From: Corynebacterium poyangense
Lineage (GTDB): Bacteria; Actinomycetota; Actinomycetes; Mycobacteriales; Mycobacteriaceae
DNA: 64,000 nt
Assembly (NCBI RefSeq): GCF_014522205.1
Contig: NZ_CP046884.1
Location: forward strand, 1,302,001-1,366,000
Direction: 5' to 3'
Position 1 is the first letter of the stretch, and every line of letters starts with the position of its first letter. Below the pieces are notes generated by a model that saw only the letters and a program-made list of their open reading frames with translations, did not search any database and was not told the origin of the DNA. A program made the position numbers and the translations under genes. Of the stretch, positions 30,011 to 41,145 are shown in pieces.

Positions 30011-30991
30011 CTATCGCTGTTCCCATAGGTTTTTTAAGGCGGCGGCCAAGTGAGTGGGATCATGTCGATCCGTGAACCGTCCTCGATCATCTTCTTCTCT
30101 CACCCGTTGATAGCTCACTTCTGCGCCCAAGGTGAGCGCCGCCCGGGCGAGGTGATTGCGCTCGCTCTGGGAAGTCACCACGTCTGAGTCAATGAGGATC
30201 CGATCCACTTTCAGTTGGGGAGCATGCTGAGCCAACATGTGGATATGCCGCTCAGCGGAAAATCCAGATGTTTCTCCGGCTTCTGGAGTGAGGTTTAAGA
30301 TGACCACCTTTAAAGCTTCGCTTTCGGAAACCGCCGAAACAACGGAAGGGATAAGTAAGTGCGGAATCACACTGGAAAACCATGAGCCCGGACCCAAGGT
30401 CACCATATCGGCGTCGTTAATAGCCGCTAACGCTTCCGCGCAGGCGTTAGGCTGTTCCGGGATGACGCGTACCCTTCTTACCTGCCCCACGGTAGACGCG
30501 ACGGCCACTTGACCGCGTACCGTACGCATAATTCGGGGATCTTCATCCAAGCCAGAGACATCTGCTTCAATGTCGAGTGGTTCCGTGCACACCGGGAAAA
30601 CCCGGCCGGCGGATCTGGTTAAGGCAGCTACCGCGTCCAGGGCAGCAAGCTCATCGCCGAGTACCTCATATAGCCCAGCGATAAGGAGGTTACCGACGGC
30701 ATGTCCGGCTAAAGCTCCGTTACCCCCAAAACGATGCTGCAATACTTCCGACCATAGCTGGCCGTGTTCATCGTGGCTGGCTAAAGCTGCTAAAGCCATC
30801 CGCAAATCGCCTGGCGGAATTTGGGATAACTCCCGACGTAGACGCCCTGAGGATCCACCATCATCAGCAACAGTAACGACCGCTGAAATATGGCTGGGTT
30901 GACAAGCTCGGGCGGCACACAGAGTTTGGTAGAGGCCGTGGCCTCCACCAAGGCAGGTAATCCGTGCCGGGGCGGAAACAGAATCAAGCAT
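30011..30991 (-). CDS. yvcK: YvcK/CofD-like protein (gluconeogenesis/cell-wall factor)
   Basis: Cytoplasmic protein of the CofD-like family that binds UDP-sugars in Bacillus and supports cell-wall synthesis on gluconeogenic carbon. The 326 residues start with CLGGGHGLYQTL (13-24), a glycine-rich nucleotide-binding loop, and contain VTVADDGGSSGRLRRE and VTLGPGSWFSSVIPHLL, all YvcK signatures. AGGAATAACC precedes the ATG. It lies between rapZ and whiA, the arrangement conserved from Firmicutes to actinobacteria. Confidence 0.92.
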   Translation of the reverse strand: MLDSVSAPARITCLGGGHGLYQTLCAARACQPSHISAVVTVADDGGSSGRLRRELSQIPPGDLRMALAALASHDEHGQLWSEVLQHRFGGNGALAGHAVGNLLIAGLYEVLGDELAALDAVAALTRSAGRVFPVCTEPLDIEADVSGLDEDPRIMRTVRGQVAVASTVGQVRRVRVIPEQPNACAEALAAINDADMVTLGPGSWFSSVIPHLLIPSVVSAVSESEALKVVILNLTPEAGETSGFSAERHIHMLAQHAPQLKVDRILIDSDVVTSQSERNHLARAALTLGAEVSYQRVREEDDRGRFTDRHDPTHLAAALKNLWEQR

Positions 30992-31015
30992 GGTTATTCC
31001 TGGATGAAACAGAGA

Positions 31016-31921
31016 TCAGTGACGGGCAATATCCCGGTGAACAACGTTGACGTCGAGACCTTCTACGGTGCGAAGTCTTCGACCTACTTCCTCAGCTACA
31101 GCCACTGATCGGTGGTGCCCACCCGTGCAGCCTACAGAGATGGTGATGAAGTTTTTTCCCTCGTGGCGGTATCCCGGTCGCATGGTATTAAACATGGATA
31201 ACAGGTCCCGAATAAATTCTTCCGCACCGTGCTGCCCAAGAACATAATCAGAAACCGCTTGATCTGTTCCACGATAGCGACGCAGCTCCGGCACCCAATA
31301 CGGGTTAGGCAGGAATCGTGCATCAACAGTGATATCACTATCTGGTGGTGCGCCGTGTTTGAAACCGAAGGATTGCACGGTGACATGTTGATGTCCACGT
31401 TGCATAGTGCTGAAGCTTTGCTCGATGGAACGGCGGAGATCATGGACCGATAAATCTGAGGTGTCGATGACAATATCTGCGCATTCTTTTATCTCAGAGA
31501 CGGACAGTCGCTCTCGACGCAATCCCTCGTTGAGGGTATCCCCGGCCTGAAGGGGATGAACTCGGCGCACTGAATCAAAACGTTTGATCAACACGTCGTC
31601 GCGTGCTTCAAGGAACAGAATGGTCGGCCCTAATCCTCGCGCCCGCAATTCATCAAGGGTCTGAAGCATACTGCCAGGAAACATTCGCGCTCTGACGTCG
31701 GTGACAACCGCTACCCGGTCAACTGGGGAATCCTCCCGAGCACACAGTTCCAATAAATCCAAAATGAGTTGCGAAGGAAGATTGTGTGAAACATACCAGC
31801 CGTGGTCTTCCATTACTCGGCCCGCACTACTCAACCCAGCTCCCGACATACCAGTAATAAGCACTGGCGGTTGGCTAAAACGAGTATCCCGATGCGGCTG
31901 ATCCTGCTGGTGCGTCGTCAT
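31016..31921 (-). CDS. rapZ: RapZ/YvcJ-family nucleotide-binding protein with altered Walker A
   Basis: Family member of RapZ (E. coli RNase adaptor for GlmZ sRNA) and YvcJ (Bacillus GTPase). The 301 residues have the P-loop position GMSGAGLSS (24-32), in which the usual lysine is Leu30. TDVRAR and the C-terminal RapZ core ([19 protein letters not shown]) are intact, so a sensing/RNA-related role of the C-terminal domain may persist while NTP hydrolysis is doubtful. A leaderless-type -10 box lies 7 nt before the ATG. Gene order rapZ-yvcK-whiA is conserved. Confidence 0.9.
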   Translation of the reverse strand: MTTHQQDQPHRDTRFSQPPVLITGMSGAGLSSAGRVMEDHGWYVSHNLPSQLILDLLELCAREDSPVDRVAVVTDVRARMFPGSMLQTLDELRARGLGPTILFLEARDDVLIKRFDSVRRVHPLQAGDTLNEGLRRERLSVSEIKECADIVIDTSDLSVHDLRRSIEQSFSTMQRGHQHVTVQSFGFKHGAPPDSDITVDARFLPNPYWVPELRRYRGTDQAVSDYVLGQHGAEEFIRDLLSMFNTMRPGYRHEGKNFITISVGCTGGHHRSVAVAEEVGRRLRTVEGLDVNVVHRDIARH

Positions 31922-31928
31922 GGCCTCT

Positions 31929-31934
31929 ATCCTA
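31929..31934 (-). promoter_or_regulatory. Leaderless-type -10 box of rapZ
   Basis: On the minus strand TAGGAT is followed by 7 nt (AGAGGCC) and then the rapZ ATG. AGAGG could also act as a weak ribosome site, so both leadered and leaderless initiation remain possible. Confidence 0.5.
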
Positions 31935-31961
31935 ACCTGAATAAAGGACCTCAGGTTAGGA
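31930..31961. promoter_or_regulatory. Perfect 11-bp inverted repeat between uvrC and rapZ
   Basis: Arms TCCTAACCTGA (31930-31940) and TCAGGTTAGGA (31951-31961) with a 10-nt spacer. It covers the uvrC stop and overlaps the rapZ -10 box. There is no T run after it on the minus strand, so an operator is more likely than a terminator. AGGTTAG/CTAACCT resemble DtxR half-sites but in the opposite order. Confidence 0.55.
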
Positions 31962-34004
31962 ACTTCCAGCCTTATCGTTTGGGTGCAAACTCCCCCAAAT
32001 CTTTTCGGCTAAAACCGGCCCAAATCCTTTAACCGCAGCAATCTCCTCGACACTCGCTTTCTTCAACTGCGCTACTGAACCAAAATGCTTGACTAATTCT
32101 GTTCTGCGCACCGTTCCTAAACCCGGAACTGAGTCAAGTTGAGAATGGCGCATCCGTTTACTGCGTTGCTGGCGATGATAACTAATAGCAAAACGATGAG
32201 CTTCATCACGAAGCTGCTGGAGAAGGTACAGCCCTTGAGATTGTCGAGGCAGAATCACTGGATCCTCCTCCCCCGGTAACCAAATCTCTTCCAGTCTTTT
32301 TGCTAATCCAATCAAGGTCACATCAGTAACCCCTAATTCATCAAACACCTCTTGGGCGGCATTAACTTGGGGTTGTCCGCCATCAACGATGAAAAGCTGC
32401 GGAGCATAAGCAAAACGGCGATGATCCGTAGACATCTCCTGGACCTTTTCATCGCTAAAGGTTGATTCCTCAAATTCCTCTGCCTCAGGAATAGCGCGCT
32501 TATCTCGGTGATAGCGCAAAAACCGTCGCCGCGTCACTTCTGCAATTGAAGCCACGTCATTGGAGTGCCCCTCACCAGCTGCTTCCTTAATTCGATATCG
32601 CCGATAATCCGCCTTTTTCGGGATTCCATCTTCAAAAACAACGAGTGAGGCAACGACATCGGTTCCTTGGATGTGGGAAATATCGGTGCATTCGATCCGT
32701 AGCGGCGCCGTTTCCATATCTAGTGCTTCTTGAATATCGTTAAGCGCTGCGGATCGCGTGGTCAGATCCCCGATTCGGCGTAATTTGTGCTGCTTAAGCG
32801 CATCCTCGGCATTGCGGTGAACAGTATCTGCGAGGGCTCGTTTATCCCCGCGTTGCGGAACCCGCAAATCCACCGCGGAGCCGCGAAGTTCATGGAGCCA
32901 TAACCGAATATTGTCGGCGTCTTTGGGCAGTTCTGGAACCAGTATTTCCTTCGGAATTACTGAAAGATTCGACGCCATCTCGCGCGATTCCTGGTCTACT
33001 CCCCGACGTTCAATCAACTGCTCGTTGTCCTGAGCTTCGAGTCGAGCACGTTCCGCGGCATCACCATAAAACTGAATCAGGAAATCTTGCACGATAGCTG
33101 GCAGTGCGGGATCCTGGGCTTGGTCGCCGACCTTCTCTACCACCCAGCCGCGTTGACCTCGAATTCTCCCCCCTCGCACATGGAAGATCTGTACTGCCGC
33201 TTCTAATTCATCCTCACAGATCCCAATAATGTCTGCATCCGTTCCATCCCCGAGCACCACAGCTTGCTGTTCCATTACTTTATGGACCGCAGCAAGATCA
33301 TCTCGTAGACGTGCTGCTTTCTCGAAGTCCAGGGCGCTGGCAGCGTCATTCATCTGCTTTTCTAACGTCCGAACCAGCTGATCGGTGTGCCCGGACATAA
33401 AGGACACGAAACCCTCGACGATGGCACGGTGTTCTCTCGCCGTGACTTTACCCACGCACGGAGCAGAGCACTTGTCGATATACCCCAATAGGCAAGGCCG
33501 GCCGAGGGAGTTGTGCCGGCGGAAAACACCTTGAGAACAGGTCCGCAGCGGAAACACACGAGTAAGCAGATCGAGGGTTTCTCGAACCGCCCAGACGTGA
33601 GAATAGGGGCCGAAATAACGAACTCCTCGGCGCCGGGGGCCACGATAAAAGAAAGCGCGGGGAAATTCCTCGTTGAGCGAGACGGCAAGACTGGGATAGG
33701 TTTTATCGTCCCGATATTTGACGTTATAGCGAGGATCAAATTTTTTGATCCAGGTGTATTCCAGCTGGAGCGCTTCTACTTCGCTAGCTACGACGGTCCA
33801 CTCCACCTTGCTGGCGTGAAAAACCATTTGGCGGGTGCGCGGATGAAGTTGGGTTACATCCTGAAAATAATTGGATAGCCGAGACCGCAGATTTTTGGCT
33901 TTGCCAACATAGATAACCCGACCTTCCGGGTCACGAAACTTATATACTCCCGGCTGCGTGGGAATGCTTCCGGGAGCCGGTCGGTAAGTAGCGGGATCAG
34001 CCAC
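31956..34004 (-). CDS. uvrC: UvrABC excinuclease subunit C
   Basis: Dual-incision nuclease of nucleotide-excision repair. Of 682 residues, the N-terminal GIY-YIG domain (GVYKF 19-23, [12 protein letters not shown] 31-42) makes the 3' cut. A UVR motif follows ([14 protein letters not shown], about 230), then the RNase-H-like 5' nuclease ([28 protein letters not shown]). A C-terminal helix-hairpin-helix pair ([32 protein letters not shown]) completes it. GTG start 34004, 12 bp after the PH-domain gene. Confidence 0.96.
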   Translation of the reverse strand: MADPATYRPAPGSIPTQPGVYKFRDPEGRVIYVGKAKNLRSRLSNYFQDVTQLHPRTRQMVFHASKVEWTVVASEVEALQLEYTWIKKFDPRYNVKYRDDKTYPSLAVSLNEEFPRAFFYRGPRRRGVRYFGPYSHVWAVRETLDLLTRVFPLRTCSQGVFRRHNSLGRPCLLGYIDKCSAPCVGKVTAREHRAIVEGFVSFMSGHTDQLVRTLEKQMNDAASALDFEKAARLRDDLAAVHKVMEQQAVVLGDGTDADIIGICEDELEAAVQIFHVRGGRIRGQRGWVVEKVGDQAQDPALPAIVQDFLIQFYGDAAERARLEAQDNEQLIERRGVDQESREMASNLSVIPKEILVPELPKDADNIRLWLHELRGSAVDLRVPQRGDKRALADTVHRNAEDALKQHKLRRIGDLTTRSAALNDIQEALDMETAPLRIECTDISHIQGTDVVASLVVFEDGIPKKADYRRYRIKEAAGEGHSNDVASIAEVTRRRFLRYHRDKRAIPEAEEFEESTFSDEKVQEMSTDHRRFAYAPQLFIVDGGQPQVNAAQEVFDELGVTDVTLIGLAKRLEEIWLPGEEDPVILPRQSQGLYLLQQLRDEAHRFAISYHRQQRSKRMRHSQLDSVPGLGTVRRTELVKHFGSVAQLKKASVEEIAAVKGFGPVLAEKIWGSLHPNDKAGSS

Positions 34005-34016
34005 GGTACTTGGTGA

Positions 34017-34559
34017 TCACTCCTTCGGCAGATATTTTGCCTCAAGGTCACGGAATTCGCGGACAGCTGCCAGTGCCTTTTTCCCGTCAGCAGACTGGAT
34101 AGCCCACAACGGCACGTATTCGAAATCTGGGAGTTCTAACAAAGCCATCCGGCTACCCTCTGGAAACCTCAATCCGTAGATTACTGACCACGGATAAAAA
34201 CGAGTGCCGATAATATTGCGGACTTGAACCCCGTCCTCATTAGCGCGGACCCTTGGACGGCTAAAAGCAAGATAGGCCAGAACCGCCAGGACTACACCGA
34301 CGCCTAAAAACGCCCACTTATCTAGGAAAGTCAGAGCCTCGCCAGTGGTTCCCACATCAACCACCAGGGACATAAACAGGTGGACTGCTAAGACTAGGAC
34401 CACCAGAATCCATGCCAGTTTCTTCAACGCTGGAGACCGGATATCACATTCCCATGGTTTCGTCGTTGTTAGCGCCGCGTCAGCAGCGGTAAAAACCTGG
34501 CGATCAGCATCAGAGATAGTGGGTTTGAGGTGCTGATTCTGGTCAGACATGTCACTCAC
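34017..34559 (-). CDS. PH-domain (bPH_6-like) membrane protein
   Basis: Function unknown. The 180 residues have a cytoplasmic start (about 1-45), two transmembrane helices (LAWILVVLVLAVHLFMSLV about 48-66 and FLGVGVVLAVLAYLAF about 84-99), then a small beta-rich domain (FSRPRVRANEDGVQVRNI, YPWSVIYGLRFPEGSRMALLELPD) of the bacterial PH type. Homologues stand next to ribH in corynebacteria and mycobacteria (Rv1417). GTG 34559 and ATG 34550 are both possible starts. It lies 57 bp after ribH and is probably cotranscribed with it and uvrC. Confidence 0.8.
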   Translation of the reverse strand: MSDMSDQNQHLKPTISDADRQVFTAADAALTTTKPWECDIRSPALKKLAWILVVLVLAVHLFMSLVVDVGTTGEALTFLDKWAFLGVGVVLAVLAYLAFSRPRVRANEDGVQVRNIIGTRFYPWSVIYGLRFPEGSRMALLELPDFEYVPLWAIQSADGKKALAAVREFRDLEAKYLPKE

Positions 34560-34616
34560 GGGTTTCTACTCTCACGTTGGTTGATTCTCTTGGCCGGTTT
34601 TTCCGCCGAGACTAGT

Positions 34617-36352
<1,736 letters not shown>

Positions 36353-36372
<20 letters not shown>

Positions 36373-36997
36373 AGTCTTTTTCTTCACATGAATGATCCAC
36401 CGGGGTCATCCCATGCTGCATCAACCGCTCGACGTACTTACCCAGCACGTCGACCTCGACGTTGACGCTTTCTCCCTCATGCAACTGCCCGTGAGTAGTT
36501 TCCGCCAAGGTCGTGGGAATAAGCGACACCTCAAACCACCCCTCGCCTACGTGTGACACGGTTAGTGAGGTGCCGTTAAGACAAACTGATCCCTGAGCCA
36601 CCACATAGCGTGCCACCGACTCTGGTAAGGCAAAACGTAGAACATCCCAATGAGGCGTAGTGGTCCGTTTAAGCAGTACGGCAGTGGTGTCTACATGCCC
36701 TTGGACAATATGACCACCTAGCCGATCCCCTAGTCTAAGGGCGGGCTCCAGGTTGACTCGATCACCCACGTGCACATAGCCGAGGCTGCTCACATCCAAG
36801 GTCTGCTTCATGCAATCAGCGACAAACCCTTCAGCAGTTTTTTCCGCTACGGTTAAGCACACCCCATTAACCGCAATCGAATCTCCATGCTCTGCCAAAG
36901 CGACAATGTCAGGACAGCTAATGTGAAGCTGAATGGCGTCGCCTAATTCCTTGATATCGCTGATAGTCCCGATATGGCTAATGATCCCAGTAAACAC
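36353..36997 (-). CDS. ribC: Riboflavin synthase, alpha chain
   Basis: Dismutates two lumazine molecules to riboflavin. The 214 residues form two related beta-barrel repeats: the first begins [12 protein letters not shown] with VNGVCLTV, the second begins [15 protein letters not shown] with LNGTSLTV. The MFTGI start is invariant in the family and essential for trimer function, which fixes the start. It begins 10 bp after ribD. Confidence 0.95.
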
Positions 36998-37007
36998 CTA
37001 ACCTCCA

Positions 37008-38009
37008 TTACTTTTTGCGCAACTCCACTAATATATCTTCACCCAAAAGTTGATAGCCGGAACGGTGGAAACAATGGGCTCCTGACAGTGTTGAGGAAAG
37101 CGGCTCAGAAATAGTACTAAGGCCATCACCGAGCACTTTCGGGGCGATATACGCCTGAATAGCATCAACATAGCCCAAGCGAAAAAATGCCGTCGCTAAA
37201 GTTGGTCCGCCTTCGACCAGGAGATCGCGCACACCGGTATCCCATAGCTGGCTCAGGGCGGTAGGAATATCCGGGTACTGTTCAAAACCTAATCGGTGGA
37301 GATGTGGACAATCCTGCGCTGAAAGGCGTCGGTGACCAATAACCACCCGACGCGGCTGATGAGGGTACAGACCCCCGTCTGGGGTTCGCGCCGTCAAAGA
37401 AGGATTGTCCGCACGAGCCGTCCCCGTTCCCACCACAATGGCATCCCGACGGCACCGATCCTGGTGGACATGATGCCTGGCTAATTCCCCGGTAATCCAT
37501 TGACTAGTGCCGTCACAAGCGGCACTAAAACCGTCCAGAGTTTGAGCGAATTTTAGGGTGACGTGAGGACGCCTCAGTTCTTGAGCTAACAGCCACGCGC
37601 GCAAGGTTGGTACTTCGCCAGGCAACTGCTGGACTTTCATTCCTTGTTGGGTCAGCCATGCTGCGCCACCGGCTGCCTCAGACGTAGGATCAGCATGAAC
37701 GTAATACAACTCAGAAATCCCTGCAGCTAATAGGGCGTGACTACACGGCCCAGTGCGGCCATAGTGATTACAGGGTTCGAGAGTTACCACGGCAATACCA
37801 CCTTGAGCCCGATCCCCGGCTTCGGCTAATGCCATGACCTCGGCATGAGGGCCCCCAGGAGGTTGAGTTGCCCCTACCCCAAGGATGTCGCCGGTGGGAC
37901 TAAGAATCACCGCGCCTACTGGTGGATTCGGGCTAGTAGTTCCCACTACCTTGTCGGAGGCCTCAACCGCTGTGTTCAGAGCCGCCCGGACTATGTCCTC
38001 TTTAGCCAT
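37008..38009 (-). CDS. ribD: Bifunctional riboflavin deaminase-reductase
   Basis: Carries out deamination and side-chain reduction of the pyrimidine intermediate. The 333 residues have an N-terminal deaminase with zinc ligands His55 in PHAEVMAL, Cys80 and Cys89 in PCNHYGRTGPC. The C-terminal NADPH-dependent reductase includes VTLKFAQTLDGFSA and VEGGPTLATAFF. Start overlaps rpe by 8 bp. No FMN riboswitch can precede it because the gene is embedded in the operon. Confidence 0.95.
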   Translation of the reverse strand: MAKEDIVRAALNTAVEASDKVVGTTSPNPPVGAVILSPTGDILGVGATQPPGGPHAEVMALAEAGDRAQGGIAVVTLEPCNHYGRTGPCSHALLAAGISELYYVHADPTSEAAGGAAWLTQQGMKVQQLPGEVPTLRAWLLAQELRRPHVTLKFAQTLDGFSAACDGTSQWITGELARHHVHQDRCRRDAIVVGTGTARADNPSLTARTPDGGLYPHQPRRVVIGHRRLSAQDCPHLHRLGFEQYPDIPTALSQLWDTGVRDLLVEGGPTLATAFFRLGYVDAIQAYIAPKVLGDGLSTISEPLSSTLSGAHCFHRSGYQLLGEDILVELRKK

Positions 38010-38676
38010 GCTGCCGAGCGCTGTGGGCTAAGTCCCGCAGCCGAGAAACTTCCGCAGCAGGATATTGAGCACCGAAGATAGCAGAGCCGGCGACAAAGGC
38101 ATCGCAACCAGCAGCCGACGCCTCGGCGATCGTGGAGGCACTGATTCCACCATCAATTTCAATGGTGACATCAAGGTTATTGTCATCAATGACTGCGCGG
38201 AGCGTCCGAACTTTTTCTAATTGATCGGGCATGAAAGATTGCCCACCAAAACCCGGCTCTACGGACATCACCAATACTTCATCAAACTGATCAAGGTTGT
38301 GAAGATAAGGTTCGATGGGAGTCCCAGGACGCAGGGAGAATCCAGCCCTAATTCCCCGACTGCGAATATCCTTGGCCACGCGTTCTGGATCGCTGACTGC
38401 TTCAACGTGGAAGATAATACAATCCGCGCCAGCGTCCACATAGGTGTCAATCCATTGTTCTGGCTTGTCAATCATCAAGTGGACGTCGAGCGTTTTATCG
38501 GTGATCTCATTGACGGTTTTCGTGATCCCCGGCCCAAAAGAAAGATTGGGGACAAAATGTCCATCCATGATGTCAACGTGGATCCAGTCAGCATTAGACA
38601 CGCGCCGGATGTCATCGCCCAATCGACTGAAATCAGCCGCCAAAATGGACGGCGCAATAATGGGTGCAGAACTCAT
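38002..38676 (-). CDS. rpe: Ribulose-phosphate 3-epimerase
   Basis: Interconverts ribulose-5-phosphate and xylulose-5-phosphate. The start at ATG 38676 (224 residues) is chosen because family similarity begins at APIIAPSILAADFSRLGDD; the frame runs 27 codons further into rsmB without family character. Seen: WIHVDIMDGHFVPNLSFGP (metal and catalytic Asp/His), HLMIDKP, VMSVEPGFGGQSF and EIDGGISAST. It shares substrate with RibA in the same operon. It has a leaderless-type promoter of its own. Confidence 0.95.
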   Translation of the reverse strand: MSSAPIIAPSILAADFSRLGDDIRRVSNADWIHVDIMDGHFVPNLSFGPGITKTVNEITDKTLDVHLMIDKPEQWIDTYVDAGADCIIFHVEAVSDPERVAKDIRSRGIRAGFSLRPGTPIEPYLHNLDQFDEVLVMSVEPGFGGQSFMPDQLEKVRTLRAVIDDNNLDVTIEIDGGISASTIAEASAAGCDAFVAGSAIFGAQYPAAEVSRLRDLAHSARQHG

Positions 38677-38684
38677 AGTTTGTA

Positions 38685-38690
38685 AGTGTA
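38685..38690 (-). promoter_or_regulatory. Leaderless-type -10 box of rpe
   Basis: TACACT on the minus strand, 8 nt before the rpe ATG, with no ribosome site in between. It lies in the 20-bp gap after rsmB and could drive rpe-ribDCAH separately. Confidence 0.45.
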
Positions 38691-38696
38691 GCGGGG

Positions 38697-40145
38697 TTAT
38701 TTTTCCCGCCGCAGAAGAGCAAAAAACATGGCGTCGGTGCCGTGGCGATGTGGCCACATCTGCACTGAGAGATGGTCGCCTAGTTGGTGCATTGCTTCCG
38801 GCATGAGGGACTGCGCGTTGTCTTCCCGGAGTTCAGGATGTTCACCTAACAGCCAGTCCACCACGCCCCGAGTTTCTCGAAGATCCGGAGAGCAGGTGGA
38901 ATAGCCGAGTACTCCACCGGGTTTAAGCAACTTCGCCGCGGAATCTACCAGCTGCTTTTGAAGCCTCACTAGGTCCTCAATGTCGGACTCTTGTTTCCTC
39001 CATCGTGCTTCCGGTCGTCGACGAAGCGCCCCCAAGCCGGAACACGGCGCGTCCACCAAAATTCGATCAAAGCCGGGGGTTAAGCCGGGATCGCGACCAT
39101 CTGCGGTATGGACGCTCACCGGCAAATCACGCACAGTCTGACGGATCAGCTGACTACGATGCTCGGAAAGTTCGACGGCGTCTAGGTGTGCTCCGTCAAT
39201 CCGAGCCAAAGCTCCCATCAGTGCTGCTTTACCGCCAGGCCCGGCGCACAGGTCAAGCCAACGCCCTTGATCGCCGCCAGTGACGGGGGCTGCTACCACG
39301 GCTTGGGCTATCAGCTGCGAGCCCTCATCTTGAACCGCGGCCATGCCCTCCCGGACCGGTTCTAGTCGACCTGGATCACCCTGTGGGAGGTAGACCGCAT
39401 AGGGGGAATACTTTCCTACCTCGCCACCCGAAATCATTGCCAACTCTTCAGCGCTAAGCTCACCTGGGCGAGCTACCAAGTGGGTGATCGGGCGTTGTGA
39501 ATCTTCTGCCAAAGCTAGGGAAAGCTCCTGAAGACCAAGAACCCGAGAAAAGGAATCGGCAATCCACCTGGGATGGGAATGCTCAAAAGCGATACCTGCT
39601 ATTTCACCTTCAGGTCGAAGAGTGCTGAGCCACCATGCGGTGTCGTGGCGAGAAATCTCTCGAAGAATGGCGTTAGCAAATCCGCGAACACTAGCTCCAC
39701 CTACTGACCCAGCCATGGTCACGCTGGTATCAACCGCAGCATGGGCGTCTACTCTGGTGTAGAGCAATTGATACGCACCTAGTCGAACAGCATCGAGCAC
39801 CCCAGAATCGATCCGTTCTAAAGGACGGGAGGAACAATGTTCGATAATTCGATCTAAGGTGCCTTCCGCCCGGAGAGTCCCGTAGGTGATTTCCGTGGCA
39901 AAGGCGGCATCACGCTGATTAAGCCGTTGGTCTCGCAACAGCCTCGGCAACACCAAATTGGCATAGGCACCCTCACCATGAACTTTCCGCAGCACCCGGT
40001 AAGCAATTGAGCGTGCGGGATCTACCCCCAGAGAGTTGACGTCTCTTTTCCCTTGTCGCTGGCGAGTTCTTTCTGCCGGACTCCGTCGATCTTTCCTCGT
40101 CGACGCAGACGCATGGCGGGATCGAGATCGAAAACCTCCACTCAC
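38697..40145 (-). CDS. rsmB: 16S rRNA (cytosine-967-C5) methyltransferase
   Basis: SAM-dependent m5C methyltransferase (Fmu/Sun family). From GTG 40145, which overlaps the fmt stop by 4 bp, it has 482 residues: a basic N-terminal stretch (RSRSRHASAS), a NusB-like RNA-binding domain (about 40-180, RSIAYRVLRKVHGEGAYANL) and a Rossmann catalytic domain with LDLCAGPGGKAALMGAL, DAPCSGLGALRRRPEARWR and the second catalytic cysteine in LGYSTCSPD. Confidence 0.93.
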   Translation of the reverse strand: MSGGFRSRSRHASASTRKDRRSPAERTRQRQGKRDVNSLGVDPARSIAYRVLRKVHGEGAYANLVLPRLLRDQRLNQRDAAFATEITYGTLRAEGTLDRIIEHCSSRPLERIDSGVLDAVRLGAYQLLYTRVDAHAAVDTSVTMAGSVGGASVRGFANAILREISRHDTAWWLSTLRPEGEIAGIAFEHSHPRWIADSFSRVLGLQELSLALAEDSQRPITHLVARPGELSAEELAMISGGEVGKYSPYAVYLPQGDPGRLEPVREGMAAVQDEGSQLIAQAVVAAPVTGGDQGRWLDLCAGPGGKAALMGALARIDGAHLDAVELSEHRSQLIRQTVRDLPVSVHTADGRDPGLTPGFDRILVDAPCSGLGALRRRPEARWRKQESDIEDLVRLQKQLVDSAAKLLKPGGVLGYSTCSPDLRETRGVVDWLLGEHPELREDNAQSLMPEAMHQLGDHLSVQMWPHRHGTDAMFFALLRREK

Positions 40146-41107
40146 GAAAACTTCAACTCCTTTGATTCGTGGAGCCCGCGCACCCAATCACGCGCCGGCA
40201 TCTTCTTTTTCCCCTGGGGTTGGACCATCCCCAGCTGCACCGGCTGGGTTCCGGTACCGACAAAAACATGCTTTTTATTCCACCACACCTGCCCCGGATC
40301 CAGAGGAGGAACCCCAGCGGCGTCCAGGGTGTAGTCTGATGACCACGGAATACTCACCGGGGAAATCTTGATCCGCTGTTGCTCGCACATTGTCCACGCC
40401 CCAGGCCCTGGAGTAAATGCTCGAATTTTGCGATCAACTCCAAAAGCTGGGTGGTGCCAATCGATAGCAGCGTCCGCAACCGTCAGCTTTGCGGCATAGC
40501 TAATGTCTCCACGTTGCGGACTTGGCGATAATTCTCCGCTGGAAATCCCGTCCATCGTGGCTACTAGCAATTCCGCACCGGAATGAGCTAAGCGAGTCAA
40601 CAGGTCATCGGCAGTATCTGTGGGGGAAATGCGTTCAGTGACAGTTCCGAAAACCGGCCCAGTGTCAAGGCCTTCCTCGATGCGGAAAGTAGAGGCTCCG
40701 GTGATCTCGTCGCCGGCGGCAATAGCTGCCTGAACCGGAGCGGCCCCGCGCCATGCAGGAAGTAAAGAAAAATGTAAGTTAACCCACCCGTGCGGGCAGA
40801 TGGTGAAAAGGTCGGGGGTAATCAGCTGGCCATAGGCCACAACTGGAATACAGTCTGGGGCCAGAGAGTGGAGAGAGTGACGCAAAGACTTCCCGTCCTC
40901 GGTATCAGGTTTCAGCGAACTCGGAATAAGAATTTCCAGTCCGTGCTGGGAAGCGAACTCTTTGACCGGTGAAGGGTAGAGTTTCCGTCCCCGGCCTCGT
41001 GGCGCATCGGGACGGGTAATGACGCCAACAACCTCATGCTCAGAAGCCATGAGACGTTCCAAAGCTACTACTGCAGGTTCAGGAGTACCAGCAAAAACCA
41101 GCCGCAC
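40142..41107 (-). CDS. fmt: Methionyl-tRNA formyltransferase
   Basis: Formylates initiator Met-tRNA using 10-formyl-tetrahydrofolate. The 321 residues include FAGTPEPAVVALERL near the start, the catalytic region FSLLPAWRGAAPVQAAIAAGD (given as FSLLPAWRGAAPVQAAI) and GVDRKIRAFTPGPGAW in the C-terminal tRNA-binding half. GTG start 41107 with AAAGGA. It lies 38 bp after def, the enzyme that removes the formyl group. Confidence 0.95.
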   Translation of the reverse strand: MRLVFAGTPEPAVVALERLMASEHEVVGVITRPDAPRGRGRKLYPSPVKEFASQHGLEILIPSSLKPDTEDGKSLRHSLHSLAPDCIPVVAYGQLITPDLFTICPHGWVNLHFSLLPAWRGAAPVQAAIAAGDEITGASTFRIEEGLDTGPVFGTVTERISPTDTADDLLTRLAHSGAELLVATMDGISSGELSPSPQRGDISYAAKLTVADAAIDWHHPAFGVDRKIRAFTPGPGAWTMCEQQRIKISPVSIPWSSDYTLDAAGVPPLDPGQVWWNKKHVFVGTGTQPVQLGMVQPQGKKKMPARDWVRGLHESKELKFS

Positions 41108-41145
41108 TTAGGATTCCTTTCCACTCATGCCGATCAAGGGTTTCG

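Noticed and set aside
31930..31961. Full DtxR iron box
   Set aside because: Half-sites are in the wrong relative order and spacing for the 19-bp DtxR palindrome; only one half matches in each position.
36990..38680. FMN riboswitch ahead of the riboflavin genes
   Set aside because: ribD starts inside rpe and all rib genes overlap or nearly touch; there is no leader long enough for the element.
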